Shown: positions 40,521-48,283 of the stretch, in pieces
Position numbering within the stretch: position 1 is the first letter of the stretch
Layout: each line of letters starts with the position of its first letter
Origin: an uncultured Vicinamibacterales bacterium
Lineage (GTDB): Bacteria; Acidobacteriota; Vicinamibacteria; Vicinamibacterales; UBA8438
Direction of reading: 5' to 3'
Length of the DNA stretch: 64,000 nucleotides
Assembly (NCBI GenBank): GCA_958295905.1
Contig: OY282382.1
Location: 3,310,001-3,374,000 of the forward strand
Made by a program: the position numbers and the translations under genes
Notes under the pieces: model-generated
Databases searched by the model: none
Told to the model about the DNA's origin: nothing
What the model saw: the letters and a program-made list of their open reading frames with translations, nothing else

Positions 40521-41596
40521 CCATCATCGTGGGGTTGGCGGTTACGGCCGCGGCGCCCGCGCGCGCGGGCCAGTCCGACTTCTGGTTCACGGACGAGCTG
40601 GCGCCCTACCGCGAGCTGGTCGGGGCTTACCGCGGCGGGGACGCGGGAACCGCGATGGCCGGGGTGCGGGCGATGGCGCCGCCCGCCGTGCACGACCTGC
40701 TCGACCGGGTGCGCGCGCCGGACACCCGGCTGACCGGCGCCGACGCCGAGCCGGCCCTGAACGAGCGGCTGTTCCGGGCCGCGGCGATGTTGCACCTCGA
40801 CGTCGTGGAGCTGCTGCGCTCGCGGGGGCTGCACCGCGGCGCCGAGGATCAACTGGAGATCGCGATCCGCTGGGTGAACCTGTCCGCACGTGATCCCGAG
40901 CCCGTCGGTTCCTTCCGGCGCCGCTGGTTTCTGGGGGCGGCGCTCCTCGCCTTCGAGTACGGCGGATGGCAGGACGGGGTGGCCTTCTCGGATCTCGCCT
41001 GCGGGCTGCTCCCCGACGATGTGGCGTTGCTGACGGCCGCCGCGTGGTTCAACGAAGGTCTCGCCCTGGCGCCGCTCGACGCGACCGAGTTGGAGCGGGG
41101 CGACCTTCCGCGGCTGCAGGCGCGGAAGCGCAGCCGGTTGCTGGCGGCGGCCCGGCGGGCCGGGGCGGCGTTGCGGGTCGCCCCGACCGCGCCCGAGGCG
41201 ACCCTGCGGCTGGCCCGGGTCCGGATGCTGCTCGGGCAGGGGGAGTCGGTGCGGGAGCAGTTGACGGCGCTGGCGGACCGCGGCGGCGTCCCCCGCGCCC
41301 ATGCCTATCTGGGCCGGCTGCTGCTGGGCCGGCTGGACGTCGAGGCGGGCGAGCCCGCCGAGGCCGAGCGTCGGTTCCGGGACGCGATTGCGCTCATGCC
41401 GCAGGGCCAGGCGGCCCGGGTCGCGCTCGCGCGCCTGATCGAGGCGCGGGGCGATCGCCGGGGGGCGGCCGCGGTGCTCGATCCGGTGCTGCGGGGCGAG
41501 TTCGGGACGGCCATCGATCCCTGGGTGGACTATCTGCTGGGCACCGGCGCGGGTCCCGGCCTGCGGGACGGCCTGCGCCGGGAGGTGCGGCGGTGA
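40490..41596 (+). CDS. Secreted TPR-like helical repeat protein
   Basis: 368 residues with an N-terminal signal (about 1-25, ending ARAGQ). The C-terminal half has helix-pair repeats resembling TPRs (for example ARRAGAALRVAPTAPEATLR, YLGRLLLGRLDVEAGEPAEA, ERRFRDAIALMPQGQAARVA). Probably a periplasmic interaction protein. GTG overlap with the downstream VWFA protein indicates an operon; such TPR/VWA pairs are common in acidobacteria. ATG 40490 lies inside a duplicated segment, so the start region may be recent. Confidence 0.7.
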   Translation: MAAVRLGSVLPIIVGLAVTAAAPARAGQSDFWFTDELAPYRELVGAYRGGDAGTAMAGVRAMAPPAVHDLLDRVRAPDTRLTGADAEPALNERLFRAAAMLHLDVVELLRSRGLHRGAEDQLEIAIRWVNLSARDPEPVGSFRRRWFLGAALLAFEYGGWQDGVAFSDLACGLLPDDVALLTAAAWFNEGLALAPLDATELERGDLPRLQARKRSRLLAAARRAGAALRVAPTAPEATLRLARVRMLLGQGESVREQLTALADRGGVPRAHAYLGRLLLGRLDVEAGEPAEAERRFRDAIALMPQGQAARVALARLIEARGDRRGAAAVLDPVLRGEFGTAIDPWVDYLLGTGAGPGLRDGLRREVRR

Positions 41597-42531
41597 TCGG
41601 GACGCGGCGGCACCTGTTCCTGGGGGCCCTCGCGGCGATTCTCACCCCGGTCGTCGGCGTCGGCGCGGCGGCGGGGCAGACCTTCCGCAGCGGGGTCGAC
41701 GCGGTGGCCGTCGACGTGCTCGTGACCCGTGGGCGCGATGCGGTGTCGGGGCTGACCGCGGACGACTTCACGCTGCTGGACAACGGCGTGCGGCAGGACG
41801 TCGCGGCGGTCCTCGTGGAAGAGGTTCCGATCACCCTGCTGCTGGTCCTGGACACGAGCGGGAGCGTCCGCGGCACGCCCCTGCTCCAGTTGCGGGCGGC
41901 GGCCGAGGCGGCGGGAGAAGCGTTGCGGCCGGGCGACCGGGTCGGCCTCGTGACCTTCTCCGACAAGCTGCGCCTGGCCGTCGCGCCTCCGGCCCCGCCG
42001 GCCGGTCTCCCCGACGCCCTCCGACGGGTTCGGGCCGGCGGCGCGACCGCCCTCTACGACGCCGCGTTCGCCGCCCTCGCCCTGCGCGACGGGACGGTGG
42101 GCCGGACCGTGGTGCTCGTCTTCAGCGACGGATACGACACCGCGAGCTGGCTCGACCCCCTCGACGTCCTGGACGCCGCGCGCCGCAGCGACGTCGTCGT
42201 GTACGGCGTGCGCCACGACCATCTCGCCCGCGGGGGCTGGCGGCAGCGCGAAGGGCGCGGGCGGGCGCGCCGCTGGTTCGCGGCCGAGCCGCATCTCTTC
42301 CGGCGGGAGTTCTCGGCCCAGCTCGCGGCCGAAACCGGGGGCTCGGTGTACGTGGCGGCGGACCTCGATCACCTGCGCGAGGTGTTCTCCCGCGTCGTCG
42401 ACGAGTTCCGACGCCGCTATCTCCTGACCTACACGCCGCAGGGGGTCGCGGCCGGCGGGTGGCACGAGCTGGAGGTGCGGGTGCGGGGTCGCGGCCGGCG
42501 CGTGCAGGCCCGCCGCGGCTATCTCCGCTGA
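41593..42531 (+). CDS. Acidobacterial VWFA-related domain protein
   Basis: 312 residues with a signal segment (about 8-28). A complete MIDAS-type VWA domain follows: LLLVLDTSGSVRGTPLLQL near residue 95 (D-x-S-x-S), GGATALYDAAFAAL with the MIDAS Thr near 160, and VLVFSDGYDT near 180. The preceding segment AVAVDVLVTRGRDAVSGLTA, continuing DDFTLLDNGVRQDV, is the family lead-in. Members are numerous in Acidobacteriota and are thought to be secreted metal-dependent adhesion modules. Start GTG 41593 overlaps the upstream stop by 4 bp. Confidence 0.9.
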   Translation: MIGTRRHLFLGALAAILTPVVGVGAAAGQTFRSGVDAVAVDVLVTRGRDAVSGLTADDFTLLDNGVRQDVAAVLVEEVPITLLLVLDTSGSVRGTPLLQLRAAAEAAGEALRPGDRVGLVTFSDKLRLAVAPPAPPAGLPDALRRVRAGGATALYDAAFAALALRDGTVGRTVVLVFSDGYDTASWLDPLDVLDAARRSDVVVYGVRHDHLARGGWRQREGRGRARRWFAAEPHLFRREFSAQLAAETGGSVYVAADLDHLREVFSRVVDEFRRRYLLTYTPQGVAAGGWHELEVRVRGRGRRVQARRGYLR

Positions 42532-42871
42532 GGGGCGGGAGTTCTCGAAGCGTCTGCACGTCTCCAAGCGCAACGTCGCGACCAAGCCGCATCGTGCGCA
42601 CCGACTCCGTGCGCCGCCGGCTGTTGAAGAGAGCATGCAGACCAGTGATAGGCAGCCATAACCAAGATGGGCACCGCGGCCACGGCTCTCCCAGCTCCGC
42701 CCGGCCAGCGCGCCTCGCCGCCTCCCCCTCCCGCGTCGCGCCTCCCCCCGGCCAAGCTATCGAGGGCCGCCGCCGAGTCGTTGGTAGTCAATTCGGGCCG
42801 TCACCGCGCCGAATCCACCCGTGAATCCGTGAGGTTTCGGCCGGCCAACCACTTCCAAGTCTCGCTCCTCA
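42532..42871. other. Intergenic stretch without recognisable gene
   Basis: Lies between convergent genes. I see no inverted repeat with the terminal signatures of elements A-E and no convincing coding frame. Confidence 0.5.
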
Positions 42872-44845
42872 TCACCCGCACGACCTCAAGACCCTGGAGC
42901 CTCCCGTGAGCGCATAACCACGCTCGAAGAGCCCGTCCTCAAACTGCGCTCCTCCTCCATATCCATATCCCATCCAGATCGCCAAGTCGCCTCGTCGATC
43001 GAAGCGGATCGGGACCGAGAACCTGCCCTGGCTGACCGGCCCTTCGAACAGAGTCGCATCGACCATGTACCACCAGTCAGGCTCCTCGCCGGTGTAGGCG
43101 CGGCGATGCAGTACAGAGATGGTGATGGAATCCGCCCTAGCGTCAAGCACACGCCCACGGACCATCAAGGTCTGGCCCGTTCTGAGACACCCAGGTATCG
43201 CCGCATCAAGCACGATACCATGCCAGTCCCTTCGAGAATACCCTCGATAGGTGGTTGGTTCTGCCCAAGGGATTCTCGCGTGTGGTTGTTTCGGCGTGAT
43301 ATCCGTTCGAAGTCTAACGCGACGTCCGGTCGACTCATAGAACGAAGGTGTGCCCGTGACGAACATATCGGTGCCAAAGCGTTCGCCCATGCGCTTCGAG
43401 TAGAAGTTCCAGTAGTCCATCTCCCGCTGCGTCAGCAGACCGCCGCTTGAAACCACGATCGTAGCTCGACGCCATTCCCGCGGCACCACCGGCCCGCTGC
43501 GAGCACCGAACTCCGCCATGACGTCGTTTATGGTCCACACCCGTGCGGTGGCACCCAGCCGCTCGTACATAGAGTGGAACGGAAACTGATCCCGGAAGAC
43601 CACCATGTCCGGGACGGCGGATGGCGGAACGAGCCCCATCAGATACAAATGAAGGGGATGCTGCCGCTGTTCCCGGGTGTCTATCTCGCCACGATAGTTG
43701 TTGGGGCCGAGTTTTTTGATCAACTCCCACGGTTCCCACCAGTTCCCCACGCCGTTCTGTTGGGGGTACATTGTCGTCGTGTGGGTGGGGTCCCAGGCGT
43801 CGCAGCCGGACAATTCCCCCATGTTCAGATAGTCGGCCCACTGGTGCATCAACTCATGGTTGGAGACATGGTTGCTGCCGAGCCATCCCCCTTTGTAGAA
43901 CTGAACGCCCTTCAATCTGCCTTGGCTCCCCAGCTCCCTGGAGTCGTCAAAGACCCCCAAGCCGATACCGCGGACTTGGTTTTGGATGATGAAGTGCCTT
44001 GCGCCGCCCATCACCCACATGGCCTCCCGCTGAGCAACAAACGCCAACGTGTCGTAGAAGTCGGGGAAGTGCTGGTAGAACAGCTTCGCCGTCGGGCCGA
44101 AGGCCGGGATTGGGTCTGAGTCGAGCCACCCCTCCGTCAAGTTTCTCTCTGTGAAGTCATCGACTCTGAGGTTAACCACGTGGCTGCTGTACTGAACCTG
44201 CGCGTTGATCCGCCGCACTGGCGCTCGGGGGAGATTGGGGGACATGCGCAGGTCCAGCCCCCAAAGGTCGTCTTCTTCGCCGGACGGACTGACATACCCG
44301 AGCGGCATGGTAGGGACATCATAACCATAGGCTGGGTTGTTGTAGTAATTGTCGTCCCACGTCCCCGTCCCCCTCCCTCCCAGCGGTGCCTTGTCGGCTA
44401 ATCGGTCGAAGATGAACTGCGCAGGCCATGACAAGGTGAAGAGGCTGACGATCCGGCCATTGATCCGTTGTGTGCCCGTGCGACGCCATGTTTGCCTTGT
44501 GCCTCCGTCCTGATCCTGGTAATCCCGTCCCCAGAACTGTAGCTCCGGGAGATCTCCCACGATTCGCAGGTCCCGGATGTGCACAGGGCCGGTGTGGGCG
44601 CCGGTCAGAAACGGGGGATCCTGGGCGTAGTCAAGCGCGAAGAAGTCATAGCCGGCGAACCCGTCCGAGGCGCTGAAGCGGCGGAGATGAGGCGCTGCGC
44701 GGGTCGGACGGGTAGTGCCGCAGAACAACCCTGGACGGAGGTTCTGCGCTTCCGACGAATCCGGGAGCGCCAATAGCGAGGCGAGGCAGGCGAGGCCGAC
44801 CAACACTGCGCAACTCCCGTGTGCCGTCAGCAGAGTCTTTCTCAT
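42872..44845 (-). CDS. Putative secreted zinc metallopeptidase, lower-GC island
   Basis: 657 residues with a signal peptide (MRKTLLTAHGSCAVLVGLAC and on to about residue 34). Near residue 335 the block NHVSNHELMHQWADYLNMGE contains H-E-L-M-H, a HExxH zinc motif, followed by a Glu in MGEL that could be the third ligand of a gluzincin-like enzyme. The C-terminal region is beta-rich and may be an accessory domain. I do not recognise the family. Base composition is clearly lower in G+C than the neighbours, and an IS relic lies directly upstream, so it was probably acquired. AGGAG precedes ATG 44845. Confidence 0.6.
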   Translation of the reverse strand: MRKTLLTAHGSCAVLVGLACLASLLALPDSSEAQNLRPGLFCGTTRPTRAAPHLRRFSASDGFAGYDFFALDYAQDPPFLTGAHTGPVHIRDLRIVGDLPELQFWGRDYQDQDGGTRQTWRRTGTQRINGRIVSLFTLSWPAQFIFDRLADKAPLGGRGTGTWDDNYYNNPAYGYDVPTMPLGYVSPSGEEDDLWGLDLRMSPNLPRAPVRRINAQVQYSSHVVNLRVDDFTERNLTEGWLDSDPIPAFGPTAKLFYQHFPDFYDTLAFVAQREAMWVMGGARHFIIQNQVRGIGLGVFDDSRELGSQGRLKGVQFYKGGWLGSNHVSNHELMHQWADYLNMGELSGCDAWDPTHTTTMYPQQNGVGNWWEPWELIKKLGPNNYRGEIDTREQRQHPLHLYLMGLVPPSAVPDMVVFRDQFPFHSMYERLGATARVWTINDVMAEFGARSGPVVPREWRRATIVVSSGGLLTQREMDYWNFYSKRMGERFGTDMFVTGTPSFYESTGRRVRLRTDITPKQPHARIPWAEPTTYRGYSRRDWHGIVLDAAIPGCLRTGQTLMVRGRVLDARADSITISVLHRRAYTGEEPDWWYMVDATLFEGPVSQGRFSVPIRFDRRGDLAIWMGYGYGGGAQFEDGLFERGYALTGGSRVLRSCG

Positions 44846-44879
44846 CGTGTTCTCCTTCTGTTGCAAGGCCAACTGTCAG

Positions 44880-45227
44880 CAGTCCCGGATAGAAGTCCCC
44901 GGTGTTCAGACGGCTGGCTGAAGGGGCCGGCGGCTTGATGGCGCGGCGACCCGCGCCGAATGGGGCCGGAATCGCGTCAAGAGCCGCTCCAGACCGCTCC
45001 ACATGTCCACAAACCGCCCGATCAGCCCGCAGACGGCGGATACCACCCCGCCCCGCAGACCGGATTGCTGCTTATCGGACGCCCCGAGCTCTGCGGCAGA
45101 TCCGCCGTCGCGACCCACATCGATTGCTGCGGCCCGTCGTCGCGCGTCGCGCCCATCGCCATGCCCGCTAGTGTAGTACATGAGGGCCGCCCGGTCGATT
45201 CCCGAGCGCCGACTTTCGCCCGGGCTG
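44880..45227. mobile_element. IS relic: internally deleted copy of the 46408-47864 IS
   Basis: About 348 bp. The left ~170 bp match 46408-46590 of the intact IS (C-terminal part of the transposase) and the right ~150 bp match 47715-47864 (N-terminal part and end). About 1.1 kb of the middle is missing. Ends CAGTCCCGGATAGAAGTCC and GACTTTCGCCCGGGCTG are recognisable versions of the IS ends. No clear target duplication remains. Confidence 0.85.
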
Positions 45228-45370
45228 TTAACGTTCGATCCGATGATAGAGAGTCTCTGGATCCGAATCGAGTCGCACATGTGTTCGTGGGCAGCACTGA
45301 CCAAGGCGGTGGGGAGTGGCTTTCCGGCATCGCAGGACCGTGCGCGGCGGCGCGCAACGCATCACGCGAT

Positions 45371-46195
45371 CTAATGGCGGGGTGCGAAGGGGGCTGCGCG
45401 GGCGCTGAGGCCGTCGCCGCGCACGTCCACCTGCGGCGCCGGCGTCCCGGCCTCGCCGGGCAGGAAGGACACGACGTACTGCATCCCCAGCTCGCGCCCG
45501 ATGCCGGCGAGCGTTTCTCCCAGCCCCGTCGGGTCGTCGATCCGCGCGAAGCGGCCGCCGGTGGCGGCGGCGAGCCGCTCGAAGCCCGGGAGGGGAACGC
45601 GGGTGACGGAGACCCCGGAGAACTGCACCCCGTGGGCGGCCAGCAGGTCCGCGAGCCGATCGATGTCGCCGGAGAGATCCGCGGCGCGCCGCCGGCCGCG
45701 CACCTGCGACGACTGAAGCTCGGAGCGGGCCATCTCGCTGGCTTGGCCCAGCATGACGATGACCGGGCGCGTCGCGCCGCGGGCGTGCAGGTCGTCCACC
45801 GCCTCGACGATGGCCGCGTCCAGCCCACCCTCGACGCTCTGCATGTCGAGGATGCTCTCGTCGTCGAGGGCGCCGATCAGCCGGGCGATGCCGGCGTTGA
45901 GCTGCCGCTGGGTTACCGCGAGGTTCTCGAAGATGGCTACGATCTGGACGGACGGGGGCGCCGGCGCCACGTTCACCACGTCGAGCTCGACCCCGCCGGC
46001 GCGCACCGTGAAATCGTCGCGCGTGAGGCCCGCGACCGGCGCGCCGCCGCCGTCCACCACCGTCACGATCAGCCGGGCGGGAGACTGGGCCAGCGTCGCC
46101 CAGACCATGACGGGAAACACCAGCGTCGCCCAGACCATGACGGGAAACACCAGGGACGCCGCGGCCGCATGCCGTGAGGAGAAGATCGAAGTCAT
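45371..46195 (-). CDS. Acidobacterial VWFA-related protein with degenerate MIDAS
   Basis: 274 residues. Signal-like N-terminus with a duplicated 10-residue block (VFPVMVWATL twice). The family lead-in LIVTVVDGGGAPVAGLTRDD, continuing FTVRAGGVELDVV, is present and the fold continues through VIVMLGQASEMARSELQSSQ. The first MIDAS position reads IVAIFENLAVTQ rather than D-x-S-x-S, so metal binding is probably lost. Compare with the complete VWFA protein at 41593. A minus-strand TAGAAT at 46277-46282 could be its -10 element. Confidence 0.75.
   Translation of the reverse strand: MTSIFSSRHAAAASLVFPVMVWATLVFPVMVWATLAQSPARLIVTVVDGGGAPVAGLTRDDFTVRAGGVELDVVNVAPAPPSVQIVAIFENLAVTQRQLNAGIARLIGALDDESILDMQSVEGGLDAAIVEAVDDLHARGATRPVIVMLGQASEMARSELQSSQVRGRRRAADLSGDIDRLADLLAAHGVQFSGVSVTRVPLPGFERLAAATGGRFARIDDPTGLGETLAGIGRELGMQYVVSFLPGEAGTPAPQVDVRGDGLSARAAPFAPRH
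46091..46150. repeat. Perfect 30-bp tandem duplication in a signal-peptide region
   Basis: The same 30 bases occur at 46091-46120 and 46121-46150. Being a multiple of three it lengthens the hydrophobic signal segment of the VWFA protein by ten residues without breaking the frame. Confidence 0.9.
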
Positions 46196-46407
46196 GGGCG
46201 GTGCGGTTGTTGTGAAGTCGGTCTCGGAGGCTGTCCCATCCCGGCCTCGACGGCGAACGGCGCCGCGGGCGCAGGTATTCTACTACCGCCGTTTCATGCG
46301 GTCGGGTGAGCCGCGCGCCGCTCACGAGCTTTGGATTCGGGGGATGGATACCCACCACTAAAACGAGTCTGCGCCGCAGGAAATTATGACCACCATATAT
46401 TGCATAA

Positions 46408-47864
46408 CAGCCCGAGGTAGAAGTCCCCGGTGTTCAGATGGCTGGCTGAAGGGGCCGGTGGCTCGATAGCGCGGCGACCCGCGCCGAATTGGGCCGGAAT
46501 CGCGTCAAGAGCCGCTCCAGACCGCTCCACAGGCCCACAAACCGCCCAATCAGCCCGCAGACGGCGGATACCACCCCGCCCCGCAGGCCGCGGGGCGTGC
46601 CGGCGCCGATCGCCTGACGCAGAAGCAGCCCGAGGTTGAGGCCCGCGACGTGCACCAGCAGGCGCTTCAGGATGTTCGAATGCCCCCGAAGGTGCACCCG
46701 GCGCATCCCGCCGGTCTCAAACAGGTGCGCAAACGGACGCTCCACCAGCTCGCCACGACGCCGCAGCAAACGCCGGCCCCGCTTGCCCCGGATCCGGCGC
46801 CGGTTCCCATACACCGCGTCCCGAGCCTCCGGCGCGTTCTTCCAGCTCCGCCGGCCCCGGTCCGGCTCCGCAATGTAGCTCCGAACCTCCACCGCCGCCA
46901 AATCCACCATCGTCTCGTTGCTGTGGTAGCCCTTGTCCGCAACCACCTCCGAAACCCCCGCCGCCTCCGGCAACACCGTCTCCACCTGCTCCGTCGCCGT
47001 CACGAGGGTCTCGGCCATCGTCGCCGTATCCCCCTTGTCCGCCCCCTGGATCGTCACACCCACCACCGCACCCGTCTCCAGATCCACCGCATGCTCCACC
47101 TTGTGGGCCAGGTGGGTGCTGCCGTCCTTCATCTTCGCGACCTTCGCGTCCGGGTCGTGGGGGTGGGTCCAATCCTTGTTCGACGTCTTCTTCTTCCGCT
47201 TCCGGTCAAAACGCGCCAACTCCTCCGCCGTCGGCGTCTCGATGCCGGAAGCTTTCGCCAAACGGGTCAGGAACGCCGTGTAATCCTCGCCCGTGTCACG
47301 CCGAACGATGCTCCGCATCGCCGCGTTCGCCTCCAGCGTCGTCGCATCGACGCCCAACGTCTTCCCCGCAACCAAGCCCGCCCCCGCCAACTGCTCCAGC
47401 ACCCAAGTGAACACCGCCTGATGGGTCTCCACCGGGAACAGCCGACGCGTCCGCGAAATCGTCGAATGGTCCGGGGGCGCCGCCGGCGCCGCCAAACGCA
47501 GAAACGCCCGCATGCTCAGCGAATCCTCCGCGCGCCACGCGATGCCCCGCTCCGAGTCCAGCCCTTCGAAGTACCCGATGAGCAGCAATCGGAAGTACCG
47601 TCCGGGAGCCAGACTCGGCCGGCCCATCACCGCGTAGAACGGCGCGCACAGGCCTTCGACGAACGCGTCGAACCCTGCCGCCTCCAGAATCCGGTTCAGT
47701 CGCTCGTAGAACGGATGCCCCGCACTCTGCGACAGATCCGCCGTCGCGACCCACATCGACTGCTGCGACCCGTCGTCGCGCACCGTGCCCATTGCCATGC
47801 CCGCCAGTGTAGTACATGGGGGCCGCCCTGTCGATCCCTGGACGCCGACTTTCACCACGGGCTG
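46408..47864 (-). mobile_element. IS1182-like insertion sequence (1457 bp) with ATAA target duplication
   Basis: Inverted ends CAGCCCGAGGTAGAAGTC (left) and the complement of GACTTTCACCACGGGCTG (right), 18 bp with three mismatches. ATAA is present immediately outside both ends (46404-46407 and 47865-47868). One transposase gene. Inserted inside element B. Confidence 0.85.
46434..47798 (-). CDS. DDE transposase, IS1182-like
   Basis: 454 residues, apparently intact. The N-terminal DUF772-like domain has HPFYERLNRILEAAGFDAFV and GRPSLAPGRYFRLLLIGYFE. The catalytic triad is visible as D in TLGVDATTLEANAAM, D in VVADKGYHSNETM, and E in ELVERPFAHLFETGG. This N-terminal/DDE layout is that of IS1182/IS5-group enzymes; the precise family is inferred. 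ATG 47798 (MAMGTVRDDG) chosen; ATG 47792 is possible and a longer frame begins at 47858 near the IS end. It may also act on element E, whose ends are similar. Confidence 0.85.
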   Translation of the reverse strand: MAMGTVRDDGSQQSMWVATADLSQSAGHPFYERLNRILEAAGFDAFVEGLCAPFYAVMGRPSLAPGRYFRLLLIGYFEGLDSERGIAWRAEDSLSMRAFLRLAAPAAPPDHSTISRTRRLFPVETHQAVFTWVLEQLAGAGLVAGKTLGVDATTLEANAAMRSIVRRDTGEDYTAFLTRLAKASGIETPTAEELARFDRKRKKKTSNKDWTHPHDPDAKVAKMKDGSTHLAHKVEHAVDLETGAVVGVTIQGADKGDTATMAETLVTATEQVETVLPEAAGVSEVVADKGYHSNETMVDLAAVEVRSYIAEPDRGRRSWKNAPEARDAVYGNRRRIRGKRGRRLLRRRGELVERPFAHLFETGGMRRVHLRGHSNILKRLLVHVAGLNLGLLLRQAIGAGTPRGLRGGVVSAVCGLIGRFVGLWSGLERLLTRFRPNSARVAALSSHRPLQPAI

Positions 47865-47981
47865 ATAAGCGCAGGCGATTGACCGCTACATATTGTGCCA
47901 AATCGGACCCAAAACCGTTCTGCGGCGCAGACTCCTAAAACTAAAACTAAACACAACGACCACTGGCCTCGCCTCCAGGAC

Positions 47982-48142
47982 CATCCCACGCTTCGCCACC
48001 GCCGTGCGCAGGCGGAATCGTGGCGGGTCCTGGGGTTCCGGACGTGCGGAATCGTGGGTCTCACGCGGTGCCGGCCGGTCGGCAAGATGGTGGCGACCCC
48101 TCGAATCGGGGGCGGGCCGTCACGCGCAGTCAGCGTGGGATG
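47982..48142. mobile_element. Element C copy 3 (161 bp)
   Basis: Ends CATCCCACGCT and AGCGTGGGATG; internal sequence closely matches the 54.8-kb copies. No interruption. The remaining bases up to 48283 contain no gene. Confidence 0.9.
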
Positions 48143-48283
48143 CCGCCGGTCCCGCCTCCGCCGCCATTATCCCCCGCCGAACCCCGGCGCTTCGCCCTGA
48201 CGCATTTCACGCCTTCGTGGTGGCCGCGCAAGCGCGGCCATGACCGTTTGGAGCGGGCGGGGATTGGATGCCGACGGCGCGGG

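Larger units (their letters stand above)
46365..47934. mobile_element. Element B copy 3, split by the IS
   Basis: The outer ends GAGTCTGCGCCGCAG (46365-46379) and its inverted form (47920-47934) plus about 40 and 70 bp inward match element B copies 1 and 2. If the IS and one ATAA are removed, a B element of about the usual length is restored. It is flanked by CTAAAAC on both sides (46358-46364 and 47935-47941). Confidence 0.85.
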
